From: Porogramme epimiltina
Lineage: Eukaryota > Basidiomycota > Agaricomycetes > Polyporales > Polyporaceae
Reading direction: 5' to 3'
NCBI GenBank assembly: GCA_900155495.1
Contig: FTLJ01000490.1
Span: forward strand, 1-41,846
DNA length: 41,846 nucleotides
A program made the translations under genes and the position numbers. Numbering within the stretch: the stretch's first letter is position 1; each line of letters starts with the position of its first letter. Positions 11,133 to 20,371 of this stretch are shown in pieces. The notes under the pieces are model-generated. The model worked only from the letters and a program-made list of their open reading frames with translations, searched no databases and was not told where the DNA came from.

Positions 11133-13297
11133 TCACATATTGCACATGACCCTTTCATCATCCCATACGACAGACTCCCCTTCCACTACGCATGCAGATC
11201 GTATCTTCGAGACAAGATACCGCACAAGAGGGATGTCCGAGCTGCGAGCTTCGCGGAAGCGATCTGTGCTATCCGTCTGGCGATCCGCGACTCCGCCGCT
11301 TGCCCCTGCGGAGGGTCTTGTAGACCCGAGGACCTCGATTTCCGCCTTGCGCCGTGAGAACAACATGTGTTGGAGCTCTCTCCTAGACAGAGCGACATGC
11401 GCGAGTTTGCGGCATTTCCGCTTTGGTTGGGCTCAGAGCTTGTGCGGGACAGCACTCACCTCCACTGCGCCGGCATGCCTTCCCTCTTCAGTAGCGTACG
11501 CGCCTGCATCCGATCAGCATGCATGCATGAAGACTCGGAAGCTAGGTCCATTAACGTGCAGGGCACACAAACACGCACCTTCTTCTCGTCATGTTTTGTT
11601 ATTGGGATCAGGTCGTTCTTCTCGATACCGAGTCTGTGAAAGAGACACCGAGAATGTCGGATTGAGGTTGGCAAGCGGGGATACAAGCACTCACGCCGCG
11701 AGCTCAGTGGCCCAGATGCCGATCCATTCCACTCGCGCAGCAGCAAGATGTTCGTTCTCATGATTCATTCGGGCACTGCCGTATTTGTAGACGGAGAGGA
11801 TGTCTATGCCATACGCATCGCCGTCGACCAATGCGAGGATGGGTATGCTACCGATGCCTCAGCTTAGTCCCAGGCGTGAAGAGGAGAAGAACTTCGTACT
11901 GCGATGGAAGGTTGTCCGACAGGGTCTTGACGAGCTGTCGAGTTGCGACGTCGGGATAACCCTTTCCCTGAAACAGTCTAGTGAGCTGGTGTGCTGGAAA
12001 ATACAGAACACGGGACCCTCGCCGTTACAATCAGTCCCGGACCATGAAGATCGTCGCACGAAGAGAACCCAGTTTGACAGAGAGTCTGGAATATTGCCTG
12101 CGTTGCATAATTATTAATGCTGATGCGGAGCAGGAAGCAGCGGTAGAATATATCTTCACCTCCTTTTCTACAACTAGCACCCACTCAAGGTTCTCGCTAA
12201 CCTCAAAGCGTTCTATATCGTCCGCTTGAGGAATGAGGGTGGCCTGCGGGAGTCGTCGGCACATTTCAAAACGGTGAAAGAGGAGAGGCTAGCCTCGCGT
12301 TCACTCATCACAATCACTTCCCCGCTTGTCATGCGAACCGTCAAACAGTGGCCGCACATTAGGCCCTTGGAAGAAGCTCGCTGGGGAGAAGAGGTGCCCA
12401 TTGAGTAAAGAAAGGAGTACGGCCCGTGCGAACGTACAACGTTCAAATCGGACCGGCTAAGTTTGAGAGTTGCTGCAAGATCGTCGACTAGCTTGATGGG
12501 GAGTCAAATGCGTTTCTCCGTCGGTGGATTCGCCGACTAACCCTATCGACGGTAGACTGGGAACGGAACAAGACTACGTCCTTGTAGTACATATCCCTAG
12601 GTACCCCGTCAATCGTGGTCAATAAACAACGAGGGAAGGGGATACCGTTTTGTTACTGGGATACCGGTCACAAGGGCTTCATGTACCAGATCGATGACTT
12701 TGAATAGTTGGGCTGGGATTGTTCGGATCATTGCAGGCCTTCCAAAAGAGACAGTACATACCGAGAGATTGAGCACTTGGAGTGCTATGAGTTTTGGAGT
12801 TACGGGGGAACACAAAATGCCGCATTGGTGTCTGAGTGCTGCAAAAGGGTAAAGTCGCTGATCCCGGATTATATTTATTGTAGTTACCCATTAGATCTAC
12901 CCCTACTTCTATCTATCAACTTCATAATGATCCTCGTTCCTACGTCTTTTTCCGCTTTTGGCTGGTTATATGCGCTGGATACTTGTGTAAGGAAAGACAG
13001 GACTAGTTCCTCTAAGCACGCTAATGCTCCGACACTGTTTCATAGTCAAATCAGAGTATAAGTTCTTGGGCAAGCCACTCACTGGGAGGGCTGTGTGAGT
13101 CCATCGAGCATTTCATCTTCAATGACTTCCTGGCTGCCGCCGGACCTCGTATGGTCACTGTATGCATGGCGCTCACAGAGTTCAGGTGTATCTAAAGTTG
13201 TCATGAATCTGTCTTTGCGGTATGATACCCTGATTTCGGCGTCCTCGTAGTTTTCCTCGTCAGTGTCCCAGTCCAAAATAATGTCGGTCTCGCTCAT
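11133..13297 (-). CDS. SPO11: Spo11 meiotic double-strand-break protein (TopoVI A family)
   Basis: Fourteen exons on the minus strand: 13297-13083, 13034-12888, 12838-12762, 12712-12646, 12596-12542, 12491-12438, 12380-12318, 12243-12160, 12097-12023, 11967-11900, 11847-11695, 11633-11579, 11503-11460, 11382-11133, giving 468 aa. Spo11 cuts DNA by a tyrosine transesterification to start meiotic recombination. Seen: a winged-helix CAP region with TKRDMYYKDVVLF (catalytic Tyr among Y172/Y173), then NVRASSKGL. The Toprim fold shows LVVEKE (E252), VTGKGYPDVATR, and LVDGDAYGID (D310, D312). C-terminal ELQHMLFSRRKAEIE follows. All phases close without a frameshift. The intron at 12022-11968 must use a GC donor to keep VTGKGYPD. 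The donor of the intron at 12317-12244 could alternatively lie 6 nt downstream. Tail to tail with the membrane-protein gene (202 bp gap). Confidence 0.93.
11968..12022 (-). other. GC-AG intron in SPO11
   Basis: The 55-nt intron starts GCGAGG after ...GTAACG and ends TTTCAG before GGAAAGGG. Only this choice gives LIVT/GKGYPD with nothing lost or added. The nearest GT donors would either insert Ala-Arg or delete Val-Thr at an invariant motif. Apart from the +2 C, the donor matches the consensus GTGAGG. Confidence 0.7.
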
Positions 13298-13632
13298 GAT
13301 TGAGATGTTCAAGAGAAGTCGCTCGGTGGTTCCTGGATCGTTATAAGTCAGATATCCCAAGCGGGTTGAATGATCGCTTGCCTCTTAAGTCAAATGTTTT
13401 GGGTTATTGAGATAATGCAGGACCGTCGACTTTGTGGGGCTATTTCGAACGACCAGGGAACGCGTTCTTGGATGATGGGAAACACGTCTGGTCACATTGT
13501 GACACACCGCGTCGTGTCACGTTTCCGACGGAGGTTGATGAGAGATGGGGCAAAAATTTGGATCGGGATCCAGTCATATAAAACCCATAGTGTCCGCCTG
13601 CAAACCTCAAGAGACAACAACAGAGAATATCG
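13298..13632. promoter_or_regulatory. SPO11 promoter with MCB and a perfect inverted repeat
   Basis: 335 bp between the SPO11 start and the stop of the upstream BTB gene. ACGCGT lies at 13460-13465. GTCACATTGTGAC at 13491-13503 is a perfect palindrome around one central base. It is followed by GTGTCACG around 13514 and flanked by AAACACGT and ACGTTTCC, giving nested imperfect symmetry. Site identity is unknown. Confidence 0.45.
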
Positions 13633-14775
13633 TCAACCCCAGTTCTTTACCTCCAACTCGAACCAACTCGGAAGCTGCCTCCAGAAGTCCTCCCGCGCCG
13701 CGTCAACAGCGACACCAAATTCCATCCGACAAGCTTCACAAGCGCGATACGCGGCCTTATTCTCCACTCCCGGCTGGTCTTCGCGTGTCTGCATCGCGAG
13801 TGCCTCCGCGATTGAGAAGAGTGGGTCACTGTTCCGATTGCAGACCATGCCGTTCACGTCGCGGATGAGCTCGAATGTGATCGCCTCGAACGCCATGTAG
13901 CAAGCACGGCGCGCCATCGGGTCCGTTTCGTTGCGGTTGAGGCAAAGTTGTGAGGGCGGGCGGCCTTCGACTGAGGTGACAACGAAAGTGGAGAAATAGC
14001 GCGCAGCGTGCTCCTTCCCCCGCAGGACGCGGCAGAGGTCGTCGGTGTCAAGAGCGTGATGGGTCCCGTCGGGAGACATGTGGCCTTCCATGAGCTGGCT
14101 GGGCAGGTAGCGGGAAAGATCGTAGAACGCAGACGGAAGAAGTTGCGGGGCATCTATTTCTCGAGCCAACTGTATGACGAGGCTGTGCAAAGTTACAACA
14201 CTAGAGCTGGCAGTCAATAAATCTGACACTTACATAGGGTGAGGAAGGTCTGGCAGAGGGGCGTAAATGCCGTCAGGAGTAGTAGCGTTCCTTTCGCGAG
14301 TTTCCCATGAATCCAATGTCGTCGGCCAGGAAAGACACAAGGTACGCAAGGCAGCCTCACGGAGTGTTTCTACCTCGTACTTCGTAGCTAGGCGCAGGAT
14401 AGCGGCAGTGGCGATAAAGTCGTCCGCAGAATCATACGATAGGCTACGATAAGATCAGACATTGCGCATCACGACATTCAGAACCACTCACCCGTAGAGC
14501 GCTCGTAGGAAGTTGGCGAAGTCATCTGGAGCATCGTCTAGGTAGAGCACAGAGAGACCCTCCAGCAGGCGATCGTCCCCAGACTTTGACGATTTGATGC
14601 GCGCGTCCAGGATGCATGAGTGTCGGCATAAGATACCGCGATGGACAATGAAGTACTGTCCCCCAGCGACAATAGACAGGTTGCCGTCCTCGAAGCAAAG
14701 GTCCGGGTGTCGAGTCGGGACCTCGTATTCATCGAGCGGAGAAGCGCACCTGTTGGAACTTAGGTCGGTGTCCAT
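13633..14775 (-). CDS. BTB/POZ domain protein, Agaricomycete type
   Basis: Three exons on the minus strand: 14775-14492, 14443-14234, 14182-13633, giving 347 aa. Seen: a BTB domain near residues 20-120 (HPDLCFEDGNLSIVAGG, YFIVHRGILCRHS, LYLDDAPDDFANFLRALYG), then a helical region (LRLATKYEVETLREAALRTL, LAREIDAPQLLPSAFYDLSRY) and a Cys-containing C-terminal region. This architecture belongs to a very large Agaricomycete family, presumably adaptors or transcription-related proteins; no specific role can be given. Intron 2 (14233-14183, 51 nt) uses the acceptor TTTGCACAG; a nearer acceptor would leave only 27 nt and was rejected. A short ORF upstream (14949-14866, GTAAGT at its end) is out of frame after the obvious splice and was not joined. 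Confidence 0.8.
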
Positions 14776-15430
14776 CTCTCCGATAGTTGCTACGTGGTCG
14801 GTAGGTTGGGAGGTGGGGATGAGCCTAAATTACCGTATGTTCTCTGGAATAGTTATGCCACTTACAGTCACGTCAGCCTCAGTGGGCTGACTCTTTCGAT
14901 TCACGAACTGGCTGACATATGTGACGCGGATCTGGCTGAACTGCGACATGGCTCGTGTTTATGCGGTTATTCCTGTTAACATAGAAGAAGTTCTGGAGCT
15001 GGAGCAATCACCAATTAAGGGATTTGTGGGCATCTGAAGACCAATAGTAAAGTTCATGGTGGATCGGGCCAAACCTACTGTAGGTCAGATTAGAATACAT
15101 ACTAGACTGTTAACGGTATGCCCCCTGGGGTCAAATGTTGCGCGAGGGGATGTAGGCGGCCTGGCGTTCCATGGTTGCACATATATAAGAGTTGGGGGAT
15201 GGGCGTCGCGTAAGAAGGTCGGAGTGTTGAATGAGAATGCTGTCGGGGATGACGTGAACTCTATATCCGTGGGAACAGGACCGACCCAGGTCCCTTCCTT
15301 TCCTTGGACTCCCCAACACCATCCACGCAAACCTGTCGATCCCTCATTCTCTCCTGCCTTCATATCCTCGTCCTCCCTATTCTGCTGTCTCCTATCTCTG
15401 ATATTCGATATCCTGCTCGAACGATCGCCG
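14776..15430. promoter_or_regulatory. Divergent promoter between the BTB and Caprin-like genes
   Basis: 655 bp between two divergent ATGs. A TATA box (TATATAAG, 15182-15189) points to the plus-strand gene, about 240 bp before its ATG. CT-rich tracts (15290-15420) precede the plus ATG, as is common in basidiomycete promoters. On the minus side, a 28-codon ATG-initiated stretch (14949-14866) ends at a GTAAGT donor and may be an untranslated leader exon carrying an upstream ORF. Confidence 0.5.
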
Positions 15431-17604
15431 ATGGCTGACACACCTACTTCCTCTCCCCGCATTGTCCCTGGAGCCCCGCCTCCGGTGACTAAAACACAAA
15501 AGAAGAAACGCAAGGGTGGGAAGGGCAAGGAGGAGAGCGAGAGCTCTCATCTTACCATCCCGGACATCACGACCGCTGCGTCGGTCGAGAAATCCCCGGA
15601 GGAGGGCGACATCAAGGAGAGCGTCGCTGCACCCCAGCTCGTAGCTCAAACGTCGGAGGGGCTCCTTACCCCCGCACTCGATGGCAAGCACAGCCCCGTT
15701 GTGGAGATGTTGAACAAGAGGTTAAAGACGAATGGGAAGAAGATCGTGAGTAGCTCGTGTCATTAGCCGAAGGCTACTCGTGTGCCCACCGAGGGGTATA
15801 CGTCATGCCTGCTGGTTTTCCTCGTGTTGCGATGGTTGACCTAATCGGTGTCCTGTGCAGATCAGAGTACAAAGTTACCAGAATGACCCCCCTGAAAAGC
15901 TTAACGAGGATCAAAAGCGTCTGTTAAAGCAACTCCCTGCACTCGAGGCCGTGACCAAGGAGCTGGAGGAGGTGAAGAAGGCGATCGAGGTTTGTCACTT
16001 TGGATTCTTTGCCCACCAGTTACGCTCACCCATCGCATAGACGCATGAAGCCGAGCTCGCTCAGGATGTCGCGTTCCAGCGTGCCGAGACCGCTAGAGCT
16101 GAGGCCGAGAAGACTAAGGCAGCCATTGCGGCTGCGGAGGTGCGCAATTCCTTGTCCCGATCGTGTATTTCCCTCACACTTGCACATGGTAGTCTGAAGT
16201 ACTTGAGAAGACCGCCGATCTCATTGCATTCCTCAACCTCCACGAAATGCTTTCGCGCGGACACCCTGACGCTCTAGCTCTCGATCTGGGCGAGGCGGAC
16301 AGCAGGGCTGTTTATTCGATAACAGAGACCCTGCTCCGCGGCTCAACTGAAGCGAAGGTCGAGACGATTCGTGGCCTTTTCTCAGGAGAAGGAGAGCACC
16401 TTGATGTCACTTGTGAGTTCACTCACAACGTCTCTTGAGTCTCATCTGACATGTGTGCAGATTCGCGTATTCGGGAGATCCAAGAACTGTTCCTGCGTCC
16501 TCCTCCCCCTCAGTCACCTCCTCCCCAGGAGCCACAAGCTCACCCGGCAAGGGAAGAAGAGGTAGCCCCCGTCAGCGGTGTCCCTTCAACAGTCGGTACA
16601 TCCGAGGGCATTCGCTTCATCATGACGGACGAACTTGCAGAGACGGAAGATGGTCCTGTTGAGTCACAACATATAAGCGACTCGTGGGTCGACGTCGCTG
16701 AGGAGAAACCCTCGGTGGAGATCGAGGAGACCATTGTGGAGGGAGAAGTGAACGGCCACACTGTTGTTCAGGACACCATCACGGCCACGATGGAGGTGCG
16801 TGTGTTTTCTGAACGTTTTAACCATCTTCAATTAATTGGAATTACCAGATGCCATCCGCCCAGTTGAATTGGGCCGATGAAGACCACGGCGAGCTACCCC
16901 CGCTTGCTAATCTTCAGGCACACTATGGCACTTCAGGAGAGACTTCCCCCGCACGTGAGCCAGAGCCTGAGCCCGAGCTGGACAGCGCGCCTGCCTTCGA
17001 GGTCCCCGGTACTCCTCGGTCGAACGGCCACGGTACATTCGTGGATGAGGAGGGATTCACGCAGCACAGAGGACGCGGACGCGGTCGCGGTGGCTTCCGA
17101 GGCGAGCGCGGTGAACGTGGTGGTTTCCGGGGCGGGTTCCGTGGCGAGCGTGGTTTCCGGGGCGAGCGCGGTGGCCACCGTGGTGAGCATGGCGAGCGTG
17201 GTGGCTTCCGAGGTGAGCATGGCGAGCGTGGTGGCTTCCGAGGTGAACATGGCGAGCGCGGCGGCTTCCGAGGTGAACATGGCGAGCGCGGCGGCTTCCG
17301 TGGAGAGCGTGGCGAACGCGGTGAGCGTGGTGGCGAACGTGGCGGACGCGGCGGCTTCCGTGGTGGTGACCGTGGTGGTGAGCCCTTTGCTGATTTTGGC
17401 ACATGTGGATCCCTGCTAAAGTGAATTCCGCCAGGTTTCCGCGGTAGGCCGATACCCGATGGCGAATGGCGTGCGCGCGGAGGACGGGGCCGGGGTCGAG
17501 GTTCGTCCTATTGGCTGTCGGTCTCCGCTTCTCTCTGCTGACTTTGTCGATTAGGTTCTGGGCCCCATGAGCCCCGCGGCAGCGCCCCGCCTCCTGCTGC
17601 GTAG
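15431..17604 (+). CDS. Caprin-like RNA-binding protein with RGG repeats
   Basis: Eight exons: 15431-15745, 15861-15989, 16041-16139, 16193-16412, 16461-16795, 16849-17377, 17435-17500, 17555-17604, giving 580 aa. Seen: a Lys-rich N-terminal stretch, then a Caprin-homology coiled coil (VVEMLNKRLKTNGKKI, EKLNEDQKRLLKQLPALE, KELEEVKKAIE) continuing through Ala/Glu-rich helix. A helical domain follows (LIAFLNLHEMLSRG, IREIQELFL). An acidic Pro/Glu-rich linker leads to a long RGG/FRG tract (GEHGERGGFR repeats), with RGGRGRGRG at the end. Animal Caprin-1 is a stress-granule mRNP protein with the same order: coiled-coil HR1, then RGG. The fungal role is inferred as cytoplasmic mRNA binding. ATG 15431 was chosen because the open stretch before it contains the TATA box and lacks conservation. 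Confidence 0.75.
17182..17301 (+). repeat. 30-bp coding minisatellite, four units
   Basis: Four tandem 30-bp units begin at 17182, 17212, 17242 and 17272. Each encodes GEHGERGGFR within the Caprin-like RGG tract. Units differ at a few third positions (CGT/CGC, GAG/GAA-type changes), and more diverged half-units extend on both sides. Confidence 0.9.
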
Positions 17605-18169
17605 CATGTGTGAAATTGTGGATTTGGACCTGTGGGTCGGGGAAAAGTGCAAGCAGCTATTGGTCTTGCTCGGACATTTGTTACTTTAGAGCATGATCTG
17701 CTGTCTGCGCACGTCTTGTCATGTGCCTTCGCGTATAATGCTCACTACTCAGTTGCTGTCTTGCTCCTAATTTTTGCTCGTACCATGATCTCCGACGTCG
17801 ACATGTGCGCCTCGAGGTCTGAATACCCGACTCTGAACGTCCGACAAGAACCCGCTATAAACGGAGACCTGACGGCAGCGGTGCTGCAGAACCCCGCGAC
17901 ACGTGGCGAAAATGACGGAGTGGCCGAAAGGCGCGAAATCTTGCCCCGAGATCCGTCGTGTTTCCTGCCTTCAGCCTGCTGCCGCACCACCTGCCCCAAT
18001 CTGCTCGCCGCGCCTCTCGTCCTCGAACGATCACCACCACCGCCCTCGTCGCGCCCGCCGCTCGTTGCTCATACCTCTCGTTCTCTTCGACGCTTACGCC
18101 TGCATACCGTCCCCGCTCTGACCTAGACTCGAATTGAATGCCGACCGGCTCTTCGGCTCGAACTGCGCC
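17605..18169. other. Intergenic between the Caprin-like and carrier genes
   Basis: 565 bp holding the 3' flank of the Caprin-like gene and the carrier promoter, including a long plus-strand open stretch without conserved features. A short upstream ORF (18138-18173) ends on the carrier start codon. No further gene is supported. Confidence 0.45.
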
Positions 18170-18173
18170 ATGA
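18138..18173 (+). promoter_or_regulatory. Upstream ORF overlapping the carrier start by ATGA
   Basis: ATG at 18138 opens an 11-codon ORF (MPTGSSARTAP). Its TGA (18171-18173) overlaps the main ATG (18170-18172). If transcription begins upstream, this layout could allow termination-reinitiation. The transcript start is unknown. Confidence 0.4.
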
Positions 18174-19693
18174 CATCACCACAACCAGTCGCGACCGCCG
18201 CCGCCGTCCAGCCCCAGCGACAGCTGGAGTCCCCATCATCCTCTATCAAGACAGCAGAACAGAGCCAGGAGAAGAGGAAACAGGTCGAGTCGTGGATCAG
18301 CCCACAGCTCAGCTTGTATTTCATCGCTGGCGGTGTCGCGGGTGCTACCTCGCGCACCGTCGTCAGCCCCCTCGAGAGGTTGAAGATCATACAGTGAGCA
18401 GGATGCATGCTTCCTTATGGAGTCCCGTCCCTGACCGGACGCACGCGGGGCCGTCGGATCGGGTGGTGCTACAGGCAAGTGCAGCCTCCTGGTTCGAACG
18501 GACAGTACAAGGGCGTATGGTCCAGTTTAGTCCGCATGTGGAGGGAAGAGGGGTTCAGAGGGTTCATGAGGGGGAACGGAATCAACTGCCTACGCATCGT
18601 ACCCTATAGGTGCGCCTAGTTTGCAGGTTTGTTTGGCGGGAGGGACTTTGTTCATCGGCGTGCAGCGCCGTCCAGTTCACAACGTACGAGCAGCTGAAGA
18701 AAGTAAGCCATATATCGTCTGTAGGCCGCGGCGTGCTCACGGTATATTTGAATGCTCCAGTGGTTTACCGGTTACGGAGCCAAGCAGCTAGATACACCCA
18801 CGCGACTGTGCGCAGGCGCACTGGCTGGCATCACCTCAGTCTGTGCGCATCTGCGTCCGAATCATGGATGCGCAGTTCCTGACTCAGTTGAGGCATCTTT
18901 CCAACAGGCACAACTTATCCTCTAGATCTCATCCGTTCGCGACTATCCATCGCGACAGCGTCCATAGCAATGCAGCCTCCCGCGACTTCAACACCAGCGA
19001 GCGCCGCGCAGCCCACACTCGCGTCTGCGTACCACACAGCATCCGCAGCAGCACGACCAACGAATGCGGCGGTTTTCACACCCCAAGATCTCACGATGTG
19101 GGGTATGACATTGAAAGTGATGCGAGAAGAAGGCGGGGTACGGGCACTCTACCGCGGGTTGGTGCCTACCGCAATGGGCGTTGCGCCATACGTCGGTGAG
19201 GACGCACGGCCAAACGGTATTACGGCCTCTTCTCACGGTGTGAACTCACCCAGGCATCAACTTCGCCGCGTACGAAGCACTGAGAGGCATCATCACACCC
19301 CCGGGAAAAACAGGCGTGCATCGGAAGCTTCTTTGTGGTGCGCTGGCGGGCTCCGTTTCTCAGACCCTGACGTACCCGTTCGACGTGCTGCGTCGGAAGA
19401 TGCAAGTGATGGGGTTGAATGCGTTTGGGTACAAGTACAACGGGGCGTTTGACGCGATGCAAAGCATTGTGCGGACGGAGGGGATCAAGGGCCTTTATCG
19501 GGGACTGTGGCCGAACCTGCGTGAGTGCCTCTGTCTCAGGCTGGAGCCAGATTCCCAGATTTTCTGATATTGCGTCATGGGTCAAACACGGTGTGCGGCG
19601 TGCTGATGCGGGATCGCAGTGAAAGTCGCGCCGAGCATTGCCACGTCTTTCTTTACTTATGAGCTGGTGAAGGAGTTCCTGGGTGCCTCATGA
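18170..19693 (+). CDS. Mitochondrial carrier (SLC25), similar to yeast YPR011C-type APS/PAPS carriers
   Basis: Seven exons: 18170-18393, 18475-18609, 18666-18702, 18761-18842, 18908-19195, 19254-19520, 19620-19693, giving 368 aa. It is a member of the inner-membrane solute carrier family with three tandem repeats of two helices. Seen: three signature motifs, SPLERLKI, YPLDLIRSRL and YPFDVLRRKM. Each is followed by the matching (D/E)G-type segments (EEGFRGFMRGNGINC, EEGGVRALYRGLVP, EGIKGLYRGLWPN). The repeat 1 segment RGNGINCLRIVPYSAVQF and the repeat 3 QTLTYPFD resemble yeast YPR011C (adenosine phosphosulphate transport) and the related SLC25A16/A42 CoA-type carriers. Substrate is therefore only suggested. 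An Ala/Thr-rich loop in repeat 2 is longer than usual. All introns are in phase, and the last is 99 nt. Confidence 0.88.
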
Positions 19694-20371
19694 CCACGCT
19701 GGTCGGGGGCTACGGGGCGGGGTGGGGCGCTTGGGGCGGTGGTGGTCGCGCGATGACGGCAGTTGGGGCCGTAGATAGACTAGTGCACAATGTAGTGCAA
19801 GGATCGTTTGTTCGTTGCACGCGACCCTTGGCTTTGTAGACTATTCGAGGACATGACGACCTGCACATTGGATTAGGCCCATTAATGGCGGATTGTCCCC
19901 CGGGCCTGTCGAGATGAAGGGCCATGGAACGCGTGGAAGGGGACAAGGGCCGGGCCAGCGCCGGGGGGCTGATGATTCTGAATCGGGAAGTTCCGCAATT
20001 GATTGCAGAGGCCCGAAGTGCCGCCACGGCTGTTGGCTCTCCCCTGCTCCCTTGCGCTCGTCCCTCGATACCCCCTCTCGCGATCGCGCCCACTTATACC
20101 AAGGCGACGCGCCAGCACCCCCCCCACCTAGCGTTTATGAACGTCCCATCGGCGTAGGCAGCGTGGAGTTAATACCGGTGAGTGTCCCGTGTCCCGTCCC
20201 CCCGAGCACATCACCTCGCCGTGTCCGCGTTGTGCTGGCCCCCACTTACGTTTCTTATCTCACGTTCATCCTCCAGTTTCTCCCATTGACAAGCTTCTAT
20301 GCACACTTGAGTCTCAGAACCACATATCTTTATCGTTTCCTTCGCCCTATTCTCGGCTGCGGTCCTCCAAA
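19694..20371. other. Intergenic between the carrier and RhoGAP genes
   Basis: 678 bp with the carrier 3' flank on the left and a pyrimidine-rich leader before the RhoGAP ATG. A TATA-like CTTATACC lies around 20093. No gene is supported. Confidence 0.45.

Noticed and set aside
11140..11763. Plus-strand open frame of 207 codons
   Set aside because: Antisense to the last SPO11 exons, whose protein motifs and splice sites are clear.
12537..12546. CTAACCCTA, resembling a telomerase RNA template
   Set aside because: It sits across a SPO11 splice donor on the other strand, with no surrounding RNA-gene features; a chance match.
14207..14233. 27-nt intron in the BTB gene ending at GACTGCCAG
   Set aside because: Too short; a 51-nt intron ending TTTGCACAG keeps the same frame and has a branch site.
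17632..18126. Plus-strand open frame between the Caprin-like and carrier genes
   Set aside because: Does not start with a convincing context, shows no conserved feature and fits intergenic DNA.
18486..18496. GGTTCGAAC, resembling a tRNA B box
   Set aside because: No A box or cloverleaf around it; it is inside a carrier exon encoding the GSNGQYKG segment.
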